A program made the position numbers and the translations under genes. Positions 1 through 12,302 of a stretch of DNA of 64,000 nt are shown here, piece by piece. The notes beneath the pieces were generated by a model. That model ran no database searches. It had not been told where the DNA came from and worked only from the letters and a program-made list of their open reading frames with translations. This DNA comes from Coprinus comatus (taxonomy: Eukaryota > Basidiomycota > Agaricomycetes > Agaricales > Agaricaceae). The stretch lies in contig JAWPGT010000046.1 of assembly GCA_034638255.1 (NCBI GenBank), positions 124,001-188,000 on the forward strand. Direction: 5' to 3'. The number at the start of each line of letters is the position of its first letter. Within the stretch, counting starts at the first letter, position 1.

Positions 1-1129
1 TCCAACCCGCACATCAAATTCGTCCGGCCACACACCCTTGCCGCACACCCTCGGGCAACACCATTATACTCTTGAACCTGGAGCGGTCAAGGAAGAGCAA
101 GAAACCATCTGCTTCACTCTCGATTTCTGAACTATCCCATTGCCAAGCAAGTCAGCGATCACTGCCTCCCCAAAACTCTGAGATCATCTTGTTCTCCACA
201 TGACCCACATCATGGAACACTCTCAACTACGCCTTCCCAGCTAGGCCGAGTATCTGTCATACCGAACTTTTCAATCAGAACTAATGGTAACATCTATATC
301 CTCAAACTCCGAAGGCTACTAGCACTGACTGTCTGGGAGTACTTCTCAAGGTCGAAGCGCATGTCTGCATCTTCATCTTCGATTTGTTCTCTGCTGCTTT
401 CCGACTCTCTCAGACGTCTCACCAGTGCCTTGGAATTCAAAATATACAACATCACACAAAATATCCCAGATCAAAGAGGACATCGCTAGACCCATTTAAT
501 CGTTATCCCAAGTTCTAACAACTTCCTATGAGCCAACAGTTTATTTAAACAGGGATGAGTGAATCGGAATCCCACCCTACTTCCTGCCATTCAACGCTGA
601 TTCAACGCGTCCCTGTCACTTTCCTCTTCTCATCGTAACCAGTGTCCAAACGTTCAAATTTGGAACGAAAGTGTGTTGCAACGTGTTTCTTAACTCCATT
701 GGTTTACGACTTCTCTACGTTCAAATATAACTCGGTCCCCAATTGGCAGGAAACCTGAAGGTCTGATATATGATAATAAACCTTGATTCTTTCCCCGTAA
801 CCCATAAATAGACTGGACTAAGCACCCTGATAGCGACCGTATGTGTCGCGAGACTACAAGAAGTAAAAGCAATGAAAACCATGTCTGTGGTAGTAAAATG
901 CAACCTTGAACTCTCCGATGATAGTGGACACACAGTTCAATAGACAAGGCGGTCAGGGCAGGAACCAACTGTGAAACGCGGGGAAGGTACTAATTAGCCA
1001 TAGCGGGTTTAGATCAAGAGACTGCCAGTGGAAATTTGGATTCGAAGGGTGCATGTATACATAGATTCTTCCTTTCTCTTGTTTTTAAAACAAGGAAGGT
1101 GGAAACTAGTGGAGACCACCCAAAAAGTG

Positions 1130-1480
1130 GTTACGAACTTCAAAGGACCAAACTAGTTTCATGAAATCTGGGCCTGAATCTCCCCAATAGATTCAGGATC
1201 CTCTCAAGCTCAATCTATTTCATAACCTAGACCTAGATCGAGGTGTTAAGTCGATCAAGTTCGACCTTTTCATCTTGTCCCTCAGGGCTGAACTTGCAAT
1301 TCATACTTGGTATCTTGTGAGTGTTCAATACAAGTCGATCTACCATTTGTTCCTAACCTCCTGGTATCGGCAATACAGTGTATGCCATGCTCGTGAATAC
1401 TAAGTTTCTCGGGCCTCTCGCAAACCCCGTTTTGCCAAGGTACACTATATTTGTACTGCCCATAAAGACCTTCTTCCATT
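1130..1480 (-). pseudogene. Possible decayed copia-type integrase fragment
   Basis: The minus strand at 1282-1479 encodes the word SVPWQNGVCER. It resembles the conserved 'S-x-P-x-x-P-x-Q-N-G-x-x-E-R' signature of Ty1-copia integrase cores, and is followed by a His-Glu-rich stretch where the family has a helix. Further downstream the frame is broken by several stops, though a basic 'D-L-T-P-R-S-R' word resembles the region after the integrase. This is a short, weak match and may be chance. It is unlike the copia copy at 42-48 kb in detail. Confidence 0.22.
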
Positions 1481-4400
1481 CCTTAGATGTCAAACTTCAA
1501 TGCCACACACCAACGGGCAACTAGTCATGCGTTGGTTTTTAGACATAGTAGGGGGTGTGCCAATGTATGTAGCAGTCAGCAGGCCAGTCACTTCATTCCA
1601 AAGCGGCCATGTTTCCCGAAACATAAACTTCTTTAGAACTGCCACTCTAGCATTTACTAGAACATGCGAACAATTCTCTCGGCTGCACATATAAATATAC
1701 TGATAGCCCATACGTAGCATCTGTTTTATGAAACATATCCATGACATCAACTTTCATGAAATTTCAAATCGTCAACGATTCATTCGACCACACTGCGCAC
1801 ATACCACCCTGACCATAATCACACTTACAAATGCAACACGTGTGGTATAAAATATATACCCCCGCACATATATGTCCTCGGAATACCAAGTCTACAAAAC
1901 GTCATGTTAATAATCTCGTGTTCCAAACTCGTGCCGATTTTCTGTGACAAGTTACAACTGAGGTCGGGGCAGAACATAAGGAACTCCGATACTCCCCATG
2001 GGCCATAAATCGGAACTTGAAAAAACACAAGCCCTTTCAGACCTTTAACTTGCCAAGGTCCAACAGGTTCAACAAAGCGCTAAGCCTGAGTTGGTTCTCG
2101 ATTCTTGATTCCTCCAAATAATGATGGAATGCAACCTGAGTTGTGCGGCCATAGAAGAGTTTGTTACGACGTGCTAAATCTTAGGGTAATCCATAAGTGG
2201 AGGAGATAATGACAACTGGTTAGAAACGGGGACCTTGACTCCTTACGCCACGAGGTGCGGCTTGGAGTTAACTTCAACTTCTTCTTGACTGGGATATTGC
2301 CAGCAGCCAGGTTCCAAGTGTTAAACGTTAAGGCTTAAGCTTCCAGCCCCGGATATAAATTCTAATTCTCTCACACTTACGCCTCACAACTATCATGATA
2401 CACCCGAACTCTCTATTTTCCAATGAAACTTTCCAAGTTTCGATAAGGCAGACTCGAGAATTTTGTCACTCAATGATAGTACTAACGACTTTTGGGGTTT
2501 TTCATTGATCAAAATGTTATCAAGGATTTGCAGGCTGGAACTGGGATTTGCCTGTCATGATAATCTACATCTACCTTACTTTAAAGTGTTTCAAAGTTGG
2601 GCCTCAAGGTATCTGCAGTATGACGTTATTTGTCACTTGAATTTTATACCACATCGTAAACAATGAACAACTTCTATTACTATGATTGTTACTGAACAAT
2701 GTGCCTATACCTACGCCTACTACATAATGCTCCCGAGGCTTGGACGCGTAAGACGCTTAACCAGTGACAGTAAAGCACATAGTAACAGTTGTAGCGCAAC
2801 CACATACTAGATCCAAGTCCATAGCAAATGCATGGTCTCCGGTGACCCCGAATTCGTCCACCGAACCCTCATCCATATATATCCCTGTTCCGAAGTTCCG
2901 AGTTTCCGACCATGGAAATCAAAAGAGGTTCGGAAATCGGTCAATCCAACCGTCCACCGTGATCTTTTCTCAAAAGAGTTTCGCTACGCTGCAATGCTCG
3001 CTACATTACCTCGCTACTAGAAAAGAGAAGGTACAGATCACCGGCACCATCGCCCCCAGTGTATTTATTATCAATCACCCAAACACACCTCGCTCGGAGA
3101 CCGTCACGGAGGTGGCAGGAAATCCAAAATCCGTTACGCGTCACGCTGCTGGGAACCTGAAGGATTTTGAGACTTCTGGTATATGGAGAAAGTTGTCAAA
3201 AAAAGGACAGTTATTACTACATGCAACTGTAATAAGGACTTCGAAGGGGTATAATGTTAAGTGTGCATACACCACAGTTTCGACGTAAACTTCTTTTGAC
3301 AGATACTCTAACTCGAATTGGCAGGCGACAGATGTCTCCCGTTTCCTTGCAAATCTCTCTCATCAGATGTGACCGATTATGTACTATTTTCGATATCGGC
3401 GGTGTGCGTGCTTATCATGGCTGGATAATTCTAGATCATTCATGGATGCAAGCTGGATTCGAGATGGCTGAGCGCTGCGGGGTTGAGGTCGGAGTTTAGT
3501 ATGTAATTAGGTTCGTTCTCAGATCAAATGGGTGTTCTTAATTTACCCCATGTCATTGAGTCTCATAGATGAATTGACTCCGACAATTCCAAAATACATA
3601 CACTTGTGTGCATATGGCAAAGAAGGCCACTGACTATCATAAGACCCCGGTATTACCTCACAAAACTCAAAAGATGATACACTAAAGCTTGAAAAGAAGG
3701 GATTTCCATATGCACATGGGAAACCAAAACCTTCAGCCTCTTCAAGTTTCAAATTACCTACTGACCGTGGAGGCACACATAAGTTTCAATTTCCTTTGAT
3801 ATCCTATTGGTATCAGTATCAAAAAAGTCTGGAAATTCTTGTGACGACGCCCACAGTTATACACTCGCCTAAACCCCACATACACAAGCAACAACCGCCC
3901 CCGTAGTGGAGGCTGGTACTGTACCGATGACTCCGAAAACTTGACAAAGAGATAGTAGACCGACTACCCCGCCGATAACAAGTTGAACCACCCCGTTGAA
4001 CCCTCCTTGGCACTTCTCAGAACTATTGACATCTAGTTACTCGATATATGCGTTTCCCGTTTGATAAAAAGATGGATAGTCGGATGGTTAGTGTCACCTT
4101 TTGCCTATTATCCGAGAAATCATCAATCTTAATCAGGCTCGAGTATCCAATGGAGTTTCCTCATAAGTACTTGTTGTGCAGGGATGAGCATAATAACCAA
4201 TATGTCTATTATCATCACAATTCGATCATTTTGATCACATCACAATTGCATGTCCGTTGTGGCAAGCGTAAAAAGAAGAAGCTCTCGCTTAAGAGTTTGG
4301 GAACAGTGGGTCATAGGCGCAGTGTGGTATGATATTGGTGTTTTCTCATCTAGGTTCTCTCTGTACCCTTAAACTTCAGGTTCGTCAAATGTTTGTTTAC

Positions 4401-6535
4401 CTAGGTAGTATGTTAAGCGAGCTTACCGACACATTGACAACACGGAAATATGTAGATCATTCCAGAGTCGGAGCTGAAAAGACAAATAATCATTATGTTA
4501 TGGGCGGATATTCGTACGTACATACTTATCTCCTATTTCCTATTTCCCTAGTGTTTTGCATCGTAAGTGACATTGGAATTTGGAATTTCACTGTGATCGT
4601 GATGATGGTTATGATGATACTAACAGCCCGGACATCACCACATCACCAAACTCACGAAAGTCGGACTCATGTTCACTTGCCGAGTACTGGGTACTCTGAA
4701 TATTCCGCCGTGTATACATACACCCGTCATGCAATACACGAATTTACCGCCGGTACGTAGTACTTATCCTGAGCAGTCGAACCTGTTGTTTCACTCTCAG
4801 TGGATTCTACGAGTCGGAATATGTACGCTGGTGCCAGGTAGCAACCAACTTCTACTATTACTACTAATAACTAGGTATACACTTCGAGGAGTCGTAATAT
4901 TTCTTCCAGTAACCATATAAATGTGGCTTCTGATTCTAAATTCTAGGGCCCTCCTGATACAGAGGCAAACTAGGCGGACGTTTGGTAATATTTCTGTTGT
5001 GTAAAAGCTTCAACGACAGTATGTAGCTTTAATGACCTAATCTTTTCGATTTTGAGCCCGACTTCCTCTCCGATAATGAGTTTCCCGTTGGCGGGCCCTG
5101 TCATTTTTACAACTTTCCTAAGGTATAACCATTCTCACGCGCTTTAAGAACTCCCGCCCTTACTTGCTTCTCTTTACTCGCCGACTTCATGTCACTGGCA
5201 ATGATACCAGCTAAGGTGCGATCAATCTGATTATGTATGTACGTTCTCACTAGTATTCAGATCAGATCCAAGACCTGACTTTTTGATGCGTTCCACTGTA
5301 CTAGAAGTCAGTAAACATTTTTTTATATAGTTTAAACGTTAGCGCTGTATGGGACTCATTCTTTTGAACTTATTTTGGAAACTTGAAGGTAAGCGTACTA
5401 TGTTCAATAGCGGTGAAAGGGGCTCTATCTATAAGAGAGCCTGAGTCTCTTATGTTACTATCCTTAAACAAAGATTGATACGGTTGGTGTAGATTTGTGG
5501 TTTTTACTTCGAAAATTTGGAATTCTGATTCTGATGATTACTTTTGAACCTTCTCTTTCCGCACCTTACTTATTGGAGGTTAAGGTCTTTTTTTTGGCAT
5601 ACAGTGTCACTGGTGTGATTGTGTAGAAGAACACTCTCAGATCTTCGGCAACACCTTCACCTTTTCACTAATACTTGTCATTTCTTCCTCGGATAAATGC
5701 ATATGAATTCATAACCCAGTTGGAATAACTAAGTTCGGGCGCTGTTCAAGTCGATGATTCTTCTTGGCTTGGGAAGTGAAATACTCAGGAAGTACTTGAA
5801 ACTCATTCAAGTGGGGAAGATCCGTTTCTTAACGGGTCATCTTCGGAACCCTACTAGAGTGACAATGCCTATTCATTCGCTACTAATCCCAATCATAATT
5901 AAGTTTTTTTGATTCCTCAAAGTGTTTTCCCTTTCATTCGGGACAAATTTAACTTCATTCAAGTTCGTGTGTATCTTGAGGCATATTTTTGGGACAACCC
6001 TCGCTGCAGTGTCTAGAGTTTGATTATACTAAATTTGATTTAACTCCTCAGGGTCTTAGACGCATAAATTCCGTTTGTATAGCGAAGCGAGACTGAAGCG
6101 CTATAGGACGATACATATATGTGTATATCTGACTTACATGACGACTCGGTAATTTCATTTCATTTTATGGTGGCACATGGGTTATAGGATATACTTTTGA
6201 CATTTTTACGAGAATGTCAATGTTCGAACGTTCAACGTTCAACTTCTACCTAAATAAGGTGATTTATTGACAGCCTCTCTATAGCATTCCTCCAATCCCT
6301 AAAAGTATTCTACTATTCGAAACCAAAAAAACCGGCTCAGCATGTATGGGCCTAGTGTGGCCAGAATGTTGGGCAAATGTATTTCGTCTTTGTTTATACC
6401 CTCTTTTCCTGATGATGCTTAAAATAGTCGTTTGCGGTTGGCAGGTCGGTCGACTGACCCAGAAGAGGAATAGGGTGACGTAACCTGTCTGACAAAGTTC
6501 TTCCAAACGGGAATTAGTTTGGGAGTAAGTATAAT

Positions 6536-7150
6536 TCATCCATATCTTCGAAGGCACTTCTGACAGGTAGGTGTGAGCAACCCTGTTTGTGGAACCACGG
6601 TTACACACGGTGATTGTCCACCCTCCTCCAAGTATGGGACACTGAATAAACTCGTTCTCGCTTTGCTATAAATGACATTACCCAAAAGTGATTCAAGGAT
6701 CTGCACTTGCCAGCCGACGTTGAATCCACTTGCCGTATGGATCATCAATTTACTTTGGACTCCCCCTTCGATAAACAGTGGTGTTTGATCTGCAGAGAAG
6801 GTGGAACTTTGAGTGGTAAATTTGAAGAAGAATGAATGCACTAGTACTAGCGGCATTGATATTGAATCAGTTCTTATTTCCTCATAGATAGTAGGAAATT
6901 GCTCACAAGGGGTCGAAATGACCAACTCATGACGTTTCCAACCATCAAGTGATATGGCACTAGTATTATATATCCTCACGCGATCAACCGAGCTAGTGGA
7001 AGCATAATTGGGAGCAGGAGGGGGGTTGACCCGTTGTAGACCTTGGGGGCGAGAGCACTGATGGATGGAGTCGGAGTCGTCGTATATGACGTTACCAGCA
7101 CCCGGCTTACCAATGGAATTACCTTGCCTTTGCAAATGATGCCCAGCCAC
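6536..7150 (-). CDS. Hypothetical 204-codon open frame
   Basis: This is the longest uninterrupted frame in the left 8 kb. At this base composition a run this long is only marginally expected by chance in a window of this size. The product has no recognised motif, signal peptide or membrane segment. The middle is mildly Ser/Thr-rich and includes a Phe triplet. A second open frame (6279-6608) overlaps its 3' end in another register, so a frameshifted or spliced longer gene is possible. It could equally be a relic of a mobile element. No function is proposed. Confidence 0.25.
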   Translation of the reverse strand: MAGHHLQRQGNSIGKPGAGNVIYDDSDSIHQCSRPQGLQRVNPPPAPNYASTSSVDRVRIYNTSAISLDGWKRHELVISTPCEQFPTIYEEIRTDSISMPLVLVHSFFFKFTTQSSTFSADQTPLFIEGGVQSKLMIHTASGFNVGWQVQILESLLGNVIYSKARTSLFSVPYLEEGGQSPCVTVVPQTGLLTPTCQKCLRRYG

Positions 7151-8870
7151 TGCGACAGACTCGCAATCCAGCAGCCCGTATCACTAATATATGTTTGAGA
7201 CGGGCACAGTACCTAATCGTCTGCCAAGTACGGAAACATCCACCTAGACTCACGATCATATGCTCGGTCGGACACGTTCATGTTTGAATTTATAATTTGC
7301 ACTCACTCTTAGGCTGACAATTTTTGTTCAGTTCGAAAATTATGAACTTTGCGTCCACACCGGAAATTTTTGAGCGTCTGTTCCTGATATGACTAGTAAC
7401 TTACTGATGGAAGGCCTTTTGGCGAGATGAACAGCGCTCGTACTCTCTGATATCATCGATTAAAAAGGTTTTATGTATGACAATTAATTGAATTGGAGTG
7501 GCTTTCATTATCATTTGCTACTTGAATTAGCCTTAGTCTGTAAGCAATGTGTGTCGTTTTTCCATTTGACTTGCCACTGTCAAATTTCAATGACCTGCTA
7601 TAGGATAACGGTCATTAACACCCGGGGTTAAAGATATAAATCCTCTCAAGAAGAAGAATGTGTGTTAATTGTTCCAGTCAGAATACAGTATACTAAGTTT
7701 GTTACAGGCTTCTTTGGATGATGATCGTGTTGCTACTTGTCTATTTAAGTCCTTAAAGGCACTTACTCATTAATCTCCGCCTCTCACAATCAACGCTCGT
7801 TTCGTTATGAGGTATGACCAATGACCATGGGATTGTCGGAACTAGAATCTAGTAAGTAATACAGTATAGATACTGCGATTCCACGTTTTGATATAGAAGG
7901 ATGGTCATGATCTTGCTATCATTATTCGGACATTACTAGTCACCAAACCACGATCATAATCCAGTCGCTGAGTGGTTGTGTATCTTTGGGTTATGTACTC
8001 GTTGGGATTTGACGTTCATGTATGTGCTCTGTGCATTTTTTACACAGATCCCCAGGGCAGTGGCGTGGAGATAAGATCGATTTGACGCTATGTTTAGATT
8101 TTAGACCAGAAGCCTGGAATCCTCAAGAAAAGAAGTGTAATTGATAAGACGTGGGAGAATCGTAGCTGATTTGAACAAAAAGGGGCAGGTAATTGGGAAT
8201 GAGCCCTTCTGGGATGATACCAAACTTTATACCGTATCTCATATGGTAAAAGATCGGATTGCTGAATTTCTGCAATAGCTCACGTAGTATTTTACAAATA
8301 TTTAACCCAACAAAAAGTTACAATAAAGTATGTTCAAGATTTCTCCAATAAATATCTGCCTGTGGATGTTGTAAAGAGACCCGAGCAAAGCGTAAATGAA
8401 AGAAATTGAGGGAGGGAAATTGCTGCCGAAGTGTGATGTTTCACTCTATGACCGATTCACCATTGGCTCCACCGTAAGAAATCGGGATCATGCTTCATGA
8501 TACTGTCTAAAAATGAATACGCTTCGGCAAATTGCCTGGTTTCGTTCAACGCTTGAATGCTGATACTGTCGCACCGAGAACTGAACAAAATACAATTAAT
8601 AGCACAAGGGCATAACGGATCACCGAACCTGCAGCACACTAACTCCTCGGCATTCAAGTTTCTACCTAGGCAAGATGTTCTACGTTGTAGCAAGTTCTTT
8701 CATAACAGTCGAAACAAGCCTTCTCGTGTGAACAATGCAGAGGAAGCTTCAAGTGTTGGATGAATGATGTTAGGCATCCTAGACCTCAGTTTACTGGTGC
8801 AATAAGGGATAAGGGATGTGATTCTTTTTAGTATTTACCAATGCCACAATGCAATTTAAGGACAACGTCA

Positions 8871-10090
8871 CTATGTTCTTTCAGCATCAACATAATCCTT
8901 AAACTGCTGTACCACTGGAACTATACCATCCACATGTTCCAAAAATCCAAGGCTAGTAGCGTAGGAATTATCTGCCTTCTCAGGCCAAGAAGAAATAATT
9001 CTTCGATCTGTTTCATTGGGACGGAAAACGACCCTCTCTAATGCCTGAGGACCGCCTACTTTTTCCAGTGCTTCTAACATCTCTCGTATGGTCGTGGTAA
9101 ATCCAGGAAGACATACGACGCGAGTGTGAGGTGAAAAACTAGAAGCAGGTATATTTCGAGCATGAAGGAGGTTCTGGATTGTTGTTCCAGACGAAGCAAC
9201 CCAAGTTTTGAGATCAGTCTCTGAAGAGTGGATCGAACTTCCGATTGGACAATAAGCTAACTGTCCCTTCAATGGTTCTCGTATGATACCTATTTCATGG
9301 TCCATCAGATCTGCAATTTGGTTATGGGTCAGATGCACTTACTTGACAGGAATGCCGATGTGGCAGCGGCTGGAGAACCTGGTCGGACGATAATAGTCGG
9401 AAGACGGAGAATGCGGCCATCGACAAGACCACGTCGAGTAAACTCATTGATGAACAGCTCCATAATGAGTTTACTCGTCCCATATGCGCTTTGCGGGATA
9501 GCGAGGGTAGCAGTCGTGATTACGGGAGGCTAGAGTCCATAGTAACGTGAATCATGTAAGTATACTTTCCAATTACATGATAAACACACTAGAGGACCAC
9601 CAAAAACAGCTAATCCTGAGGTAAAAATGAATTGTATTGGGTCTTCTGTTGCACCTCTTTGTTTTGCAGCGGCTTCAAGGACTCTGCGGACAGAATCAAT
9701 GTTGACCTAAAATGATGGTACAATGAATTGACAGAACGAACCCATCACAAGTCTCCCACCTTAAATCCAAGGTCGAAATTGTCTTCTGACCCTCTAGACA
9801 TGATACCATGCATGCAATATACGGCCTCTGGCACGCCGTAAGGGGTCTGGAATAGACTTTTCACCTGATCATTGTCTGTCAGATCTGCTTTGATGGACAA
9901 GACTCGAGAAGACGGGAATTGAGGGAGTATTATGTCCGCCGCTATTATGGATATATCGACTGAACTATCCAGTAGTCCATGTATAACCTATAAACAAATT
10001 TTCGTAATGTTGTCCAGACGTGTGAGAATCACATACCTGACTCGCGAGCCAACCACTCGCACCAGTAACAAGGATGACATTTCGAACCAT
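8871..10090 (-). CDS. NAD-dependent epimerase/SDR, D-erythronate dehydrogenase-like (copy 1)
   Basis: This is an extended short-chain dehydrogenase of the nucleotide-sugar-epimerase type. It is closest in layout to bacterial DenD, which oxidises D-erythronate to 2-oxo-tetronate; that substrate is inference. Exon 1 gives the N-terminal nucleotide-binding turn TGASGWLA followed by a GTATGT donor. Later exons carry CMHGIMSRGSEDNFDLG, the catalytic Y-x-x-x-K as SAYGTSK, and the C-terminal CLPGFTTTIREMLEALE block. At least four introns are needed; three match positions in the paralogue at 21.5-22.7 kb. The third Gly of the usual G-x-x-G-x-x-G is Ala here. The start was chosen at the Met just before the Rossmann strand. 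Its neighbour 200 bp upstream on the same strand is a class II aldolase, which suggests a small sugar-acid catabolic pair. Confidence 0.82.
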
Positions 10091-10290
10091 TGGTACTCAG
10101 TTTTGGATAAAGAAAGTTAGTTGGATAAAACTAAGATACGATTCCAATTCAAGAATATCGTGACGAGATAGGCGTGAGAAGATGCATTACATCACTGTGG
10201 GACTCAGGTTCACCATTTAGTAATAACCTCTGGGGGTTGCTAACTCGCAAGATAAATCTTAATATTTTGCTGGTGTTACAACTCCTAGTA

Positions 10291-11555
10291 CTAAGCCTTT
10301 CCAGAAGACCCAAAAATATTGAAGAAACGTTCGCAGACACTGGAAAATATTTCCGTAGCTTCCTCGATTGCCTCGGGCATCGGTTTAGTTTTCAATCCTT
10401 CCGCCAACGCTTTAACGTAAGGATCTCGGGTCCAGCTGTTCACATTTATCTATTTTGATACTAATCAACTCATCTGATACCAAAAGTGTGAGTGGGAAGA
10501 GTATTAAATACCTTGCTGATGCCTCTACGAATGCATTCTTTGAATAATTCATCTGGAAGATCGTCAGTGCCATGTAGACATATTGGTATCTCTTGACCCA
10601 GTGTTTCACGGAGCTTTGTTACACTGTGATTATACTTCAGTAATAGTCAGATGAATCCAGCCATCTATACATCTCACATTCCAAGTCGGAAGTCTGGGGG
10701 ACGCAAGTAAGAGCCATGGAGGTTTCCAATGCTTGGAGCAAGGATCATTGCCCCCGTTCTGTATTTGGGGCGCCTGAGCTCTGCGAATCATTCAAAATAA
10801 GGGAGAAAATTTCTCACTCTTTCATAAAAACCTCTGCCTTGCTAGGATTTGTTAGCTTTGCATCTGATATCATTCTTAGGCCAGCTTCTCCTCCTTCCAA
10901 TCTACCGAGCTCAACTTCCACAGCGATTCCACACTTTCTTGCACGTTCGACGTAAGGGCGAGCTATTGCTATGTTCTCTTCGTCAGTCTGTAGCTACTTT
11001 AAGCATCTCGTGTTTTGCCTCTTTGAATGAGAGAAAACAAAATTCAAAAACCTACGTCAGCATGACTAGCATCAACCATGATGCTATCAAATGCGATCCC
11101 TTCTTCCGCAAGACTTAAAGCAAGCTCCAGATGGTCGGGATCAGTCGCATGATCCAAGTGCACAGAAACAGGTACAAATGCTTGGTGTGCCCTTTATCAT
11201 TATTAGCGAAGCTCTTTAAACTTTATTTATACTGGCAGGATGTAGAAGAGCAGGAGAAAAAGAAATACCCACAAATTCAAACAAAATTGTAGGAACGGTC
11301 CCTTCCCATACATTAAAGTTACAGGGAAGAGGAGAAGGATAGCTGGACTACGACAGCGCTCTGCGGCTCGTACGAGGGCAATCGCGGATTGGGCGTCATA
11401 ACTGTGCCGCACAGGGATGTTAGGATAGAATCCGATGGATTATTGATTGCGAATAATGGGATGTAATCTGCTAACCAAACCTGAGCTAGGATACCGTATC
11501 CACCTGCCTGCGCCTTGTAGAGTATCTGGAGGGTCCGATTATCCCTGAGAGCCAT
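10291..11555 (-). CDS. Class II (zinc) aldolase, ketose-bisphosphate aldolase family
   Basis: The spliced product has the order of a GatY/KbaY/Fba-type zinc aldolase. N-terminal AQAGGYGILAQV is followed by CYDAQSAIALVRAAE, then the metal-binding SVHLDHATDPDHLE, the FDSIMVDASHAD strand, GIAVEVELGRLEGGEAG, the second His site in APSIGNLHGSY, and ICLHGTDDLPDELF. It ends WTRDPYVKALAEG...GSSGKA. Introns are short; the first joins TTTG to TTATGAC across a GTTAGC donor, and the second runs from GTGGGT to AAAG. All exons remain in frame, so the gene looks intact. In fungi such aldolases can be fused to dehydrogenase and kinase domains of four-carbon sugar-acid pathways; here no such fusion is visible, and upstream DNA shows only a possible 5'UTR intron. 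The adjacent DenD-like gene supports a tetronate or related pathway (inference). Confidence 0.82.
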
Positions 11556-12302
11556 GAGAATGAATAGGCCGGAGTGGCCGTGGAATAAGATATACTCGAA
11601 GTCTCTAATAACGTCATGAGTTAAGGGCTAAATTTAGAAGTAATTAAGACTGTGGGAATAATGTTGTTATTAGTAGGTTATCAACAGAATTGTAACGAGG
11701 TGGTCCGTATGGCTGGTGCGAAACAAGGTCGCAACAGAGGAAAGGTACGTACCTTCTGTCCAGTGATGAAGTTATTATTGAATATATATCGCCCGTCTGC
11801 TCTCTTCAAATGCCCTGTCCACTGCGAGGACCGTATCTCCCTTTTTGTTAAATCCAGATTCACGAACCGCGACTTTTATATTATGCAAACCTGTGGGGAA
11901 GACTGTATAATCATAAGGGATTAACAAAGATGTTGCGAGCTTTGGAACTCTAGACTCGTTGCTTCAATTTATTGATTCAAGTTCCAAATCCCACAAGTTC
12001 ACAAGTTCACAGCACGACCTTCTTTCTCAATGCCAACTATTGGATGCTACTAGTATCATGTAACCCCCATAGCTCGAATACCGTGGATGAAACTACTGTG
12101 GACGTATGCATAATATACTGATAATATATACTAAACCAAGGTCCAACAAACACAGGCTCAGGGCCTCACGAGTCACTGATATTAAGATCATCAGACTAGT
12201 ACATCGCTTACTAAGATTATCACAGGATTGTCGCCAGGAACCGCAGCAAGATGAAAGTCTGATGAAAGTAATGTTGACTTCCAGTTGGCAGTGACACCCC
12301 GT
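11556..12302. other. Intergenic, divergent promoters of aldolase and F-box gene
   Basis: This 747-bp gap separates two divergent genes. On the minus strand a good donor (AAG|GTACGT, near 11750) and acceptor (TTCCCACAG, near 11650) could define a 5'UTR intron of the aldolase gene. A short open frame upstream of it was not recognised. Nothing else is seen. Confidence 0.4.

Larger units (their letters stand above)
1..8870. other. Gene-poor stretch, no confident gene
   Basis: No exon chain with a recognisable domain was found on either strand in this 8.9-kb block. Open frames are short and mostly look random. Two exceptions are listed separately: a weak copia-integrase-like relic near 1.3 kb and a 204-codon open frame at 6.5-7.1 kb. 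No terminal repeats, tandem arrays or RNA genes were recognised. The stretch may be intergenic or may consist of decayed transposons. Confidence 0.5.

Noticed and set aside
2764..3288. 174-codon plus-strand open frame
   Set aside because: No recognisable motif; a run of this length is expected by chance about once in a window of this size and base composition.
4048..4760. Pair of adjacent plus-strand open frames (94 and 143 codons)
   Set aside because: The hydrophobic and His-rich stretches look random, no splice-supported join was found, and there is no family likeness.
11640..11930. Possible extra N-terminal domain fused to the aldolase
   Set aside because: Open frames here have stops between them and the aldolase start, and no dehydrogenase or kinase motif was recognised; a 5'UTR intron explains the splice-like sites.
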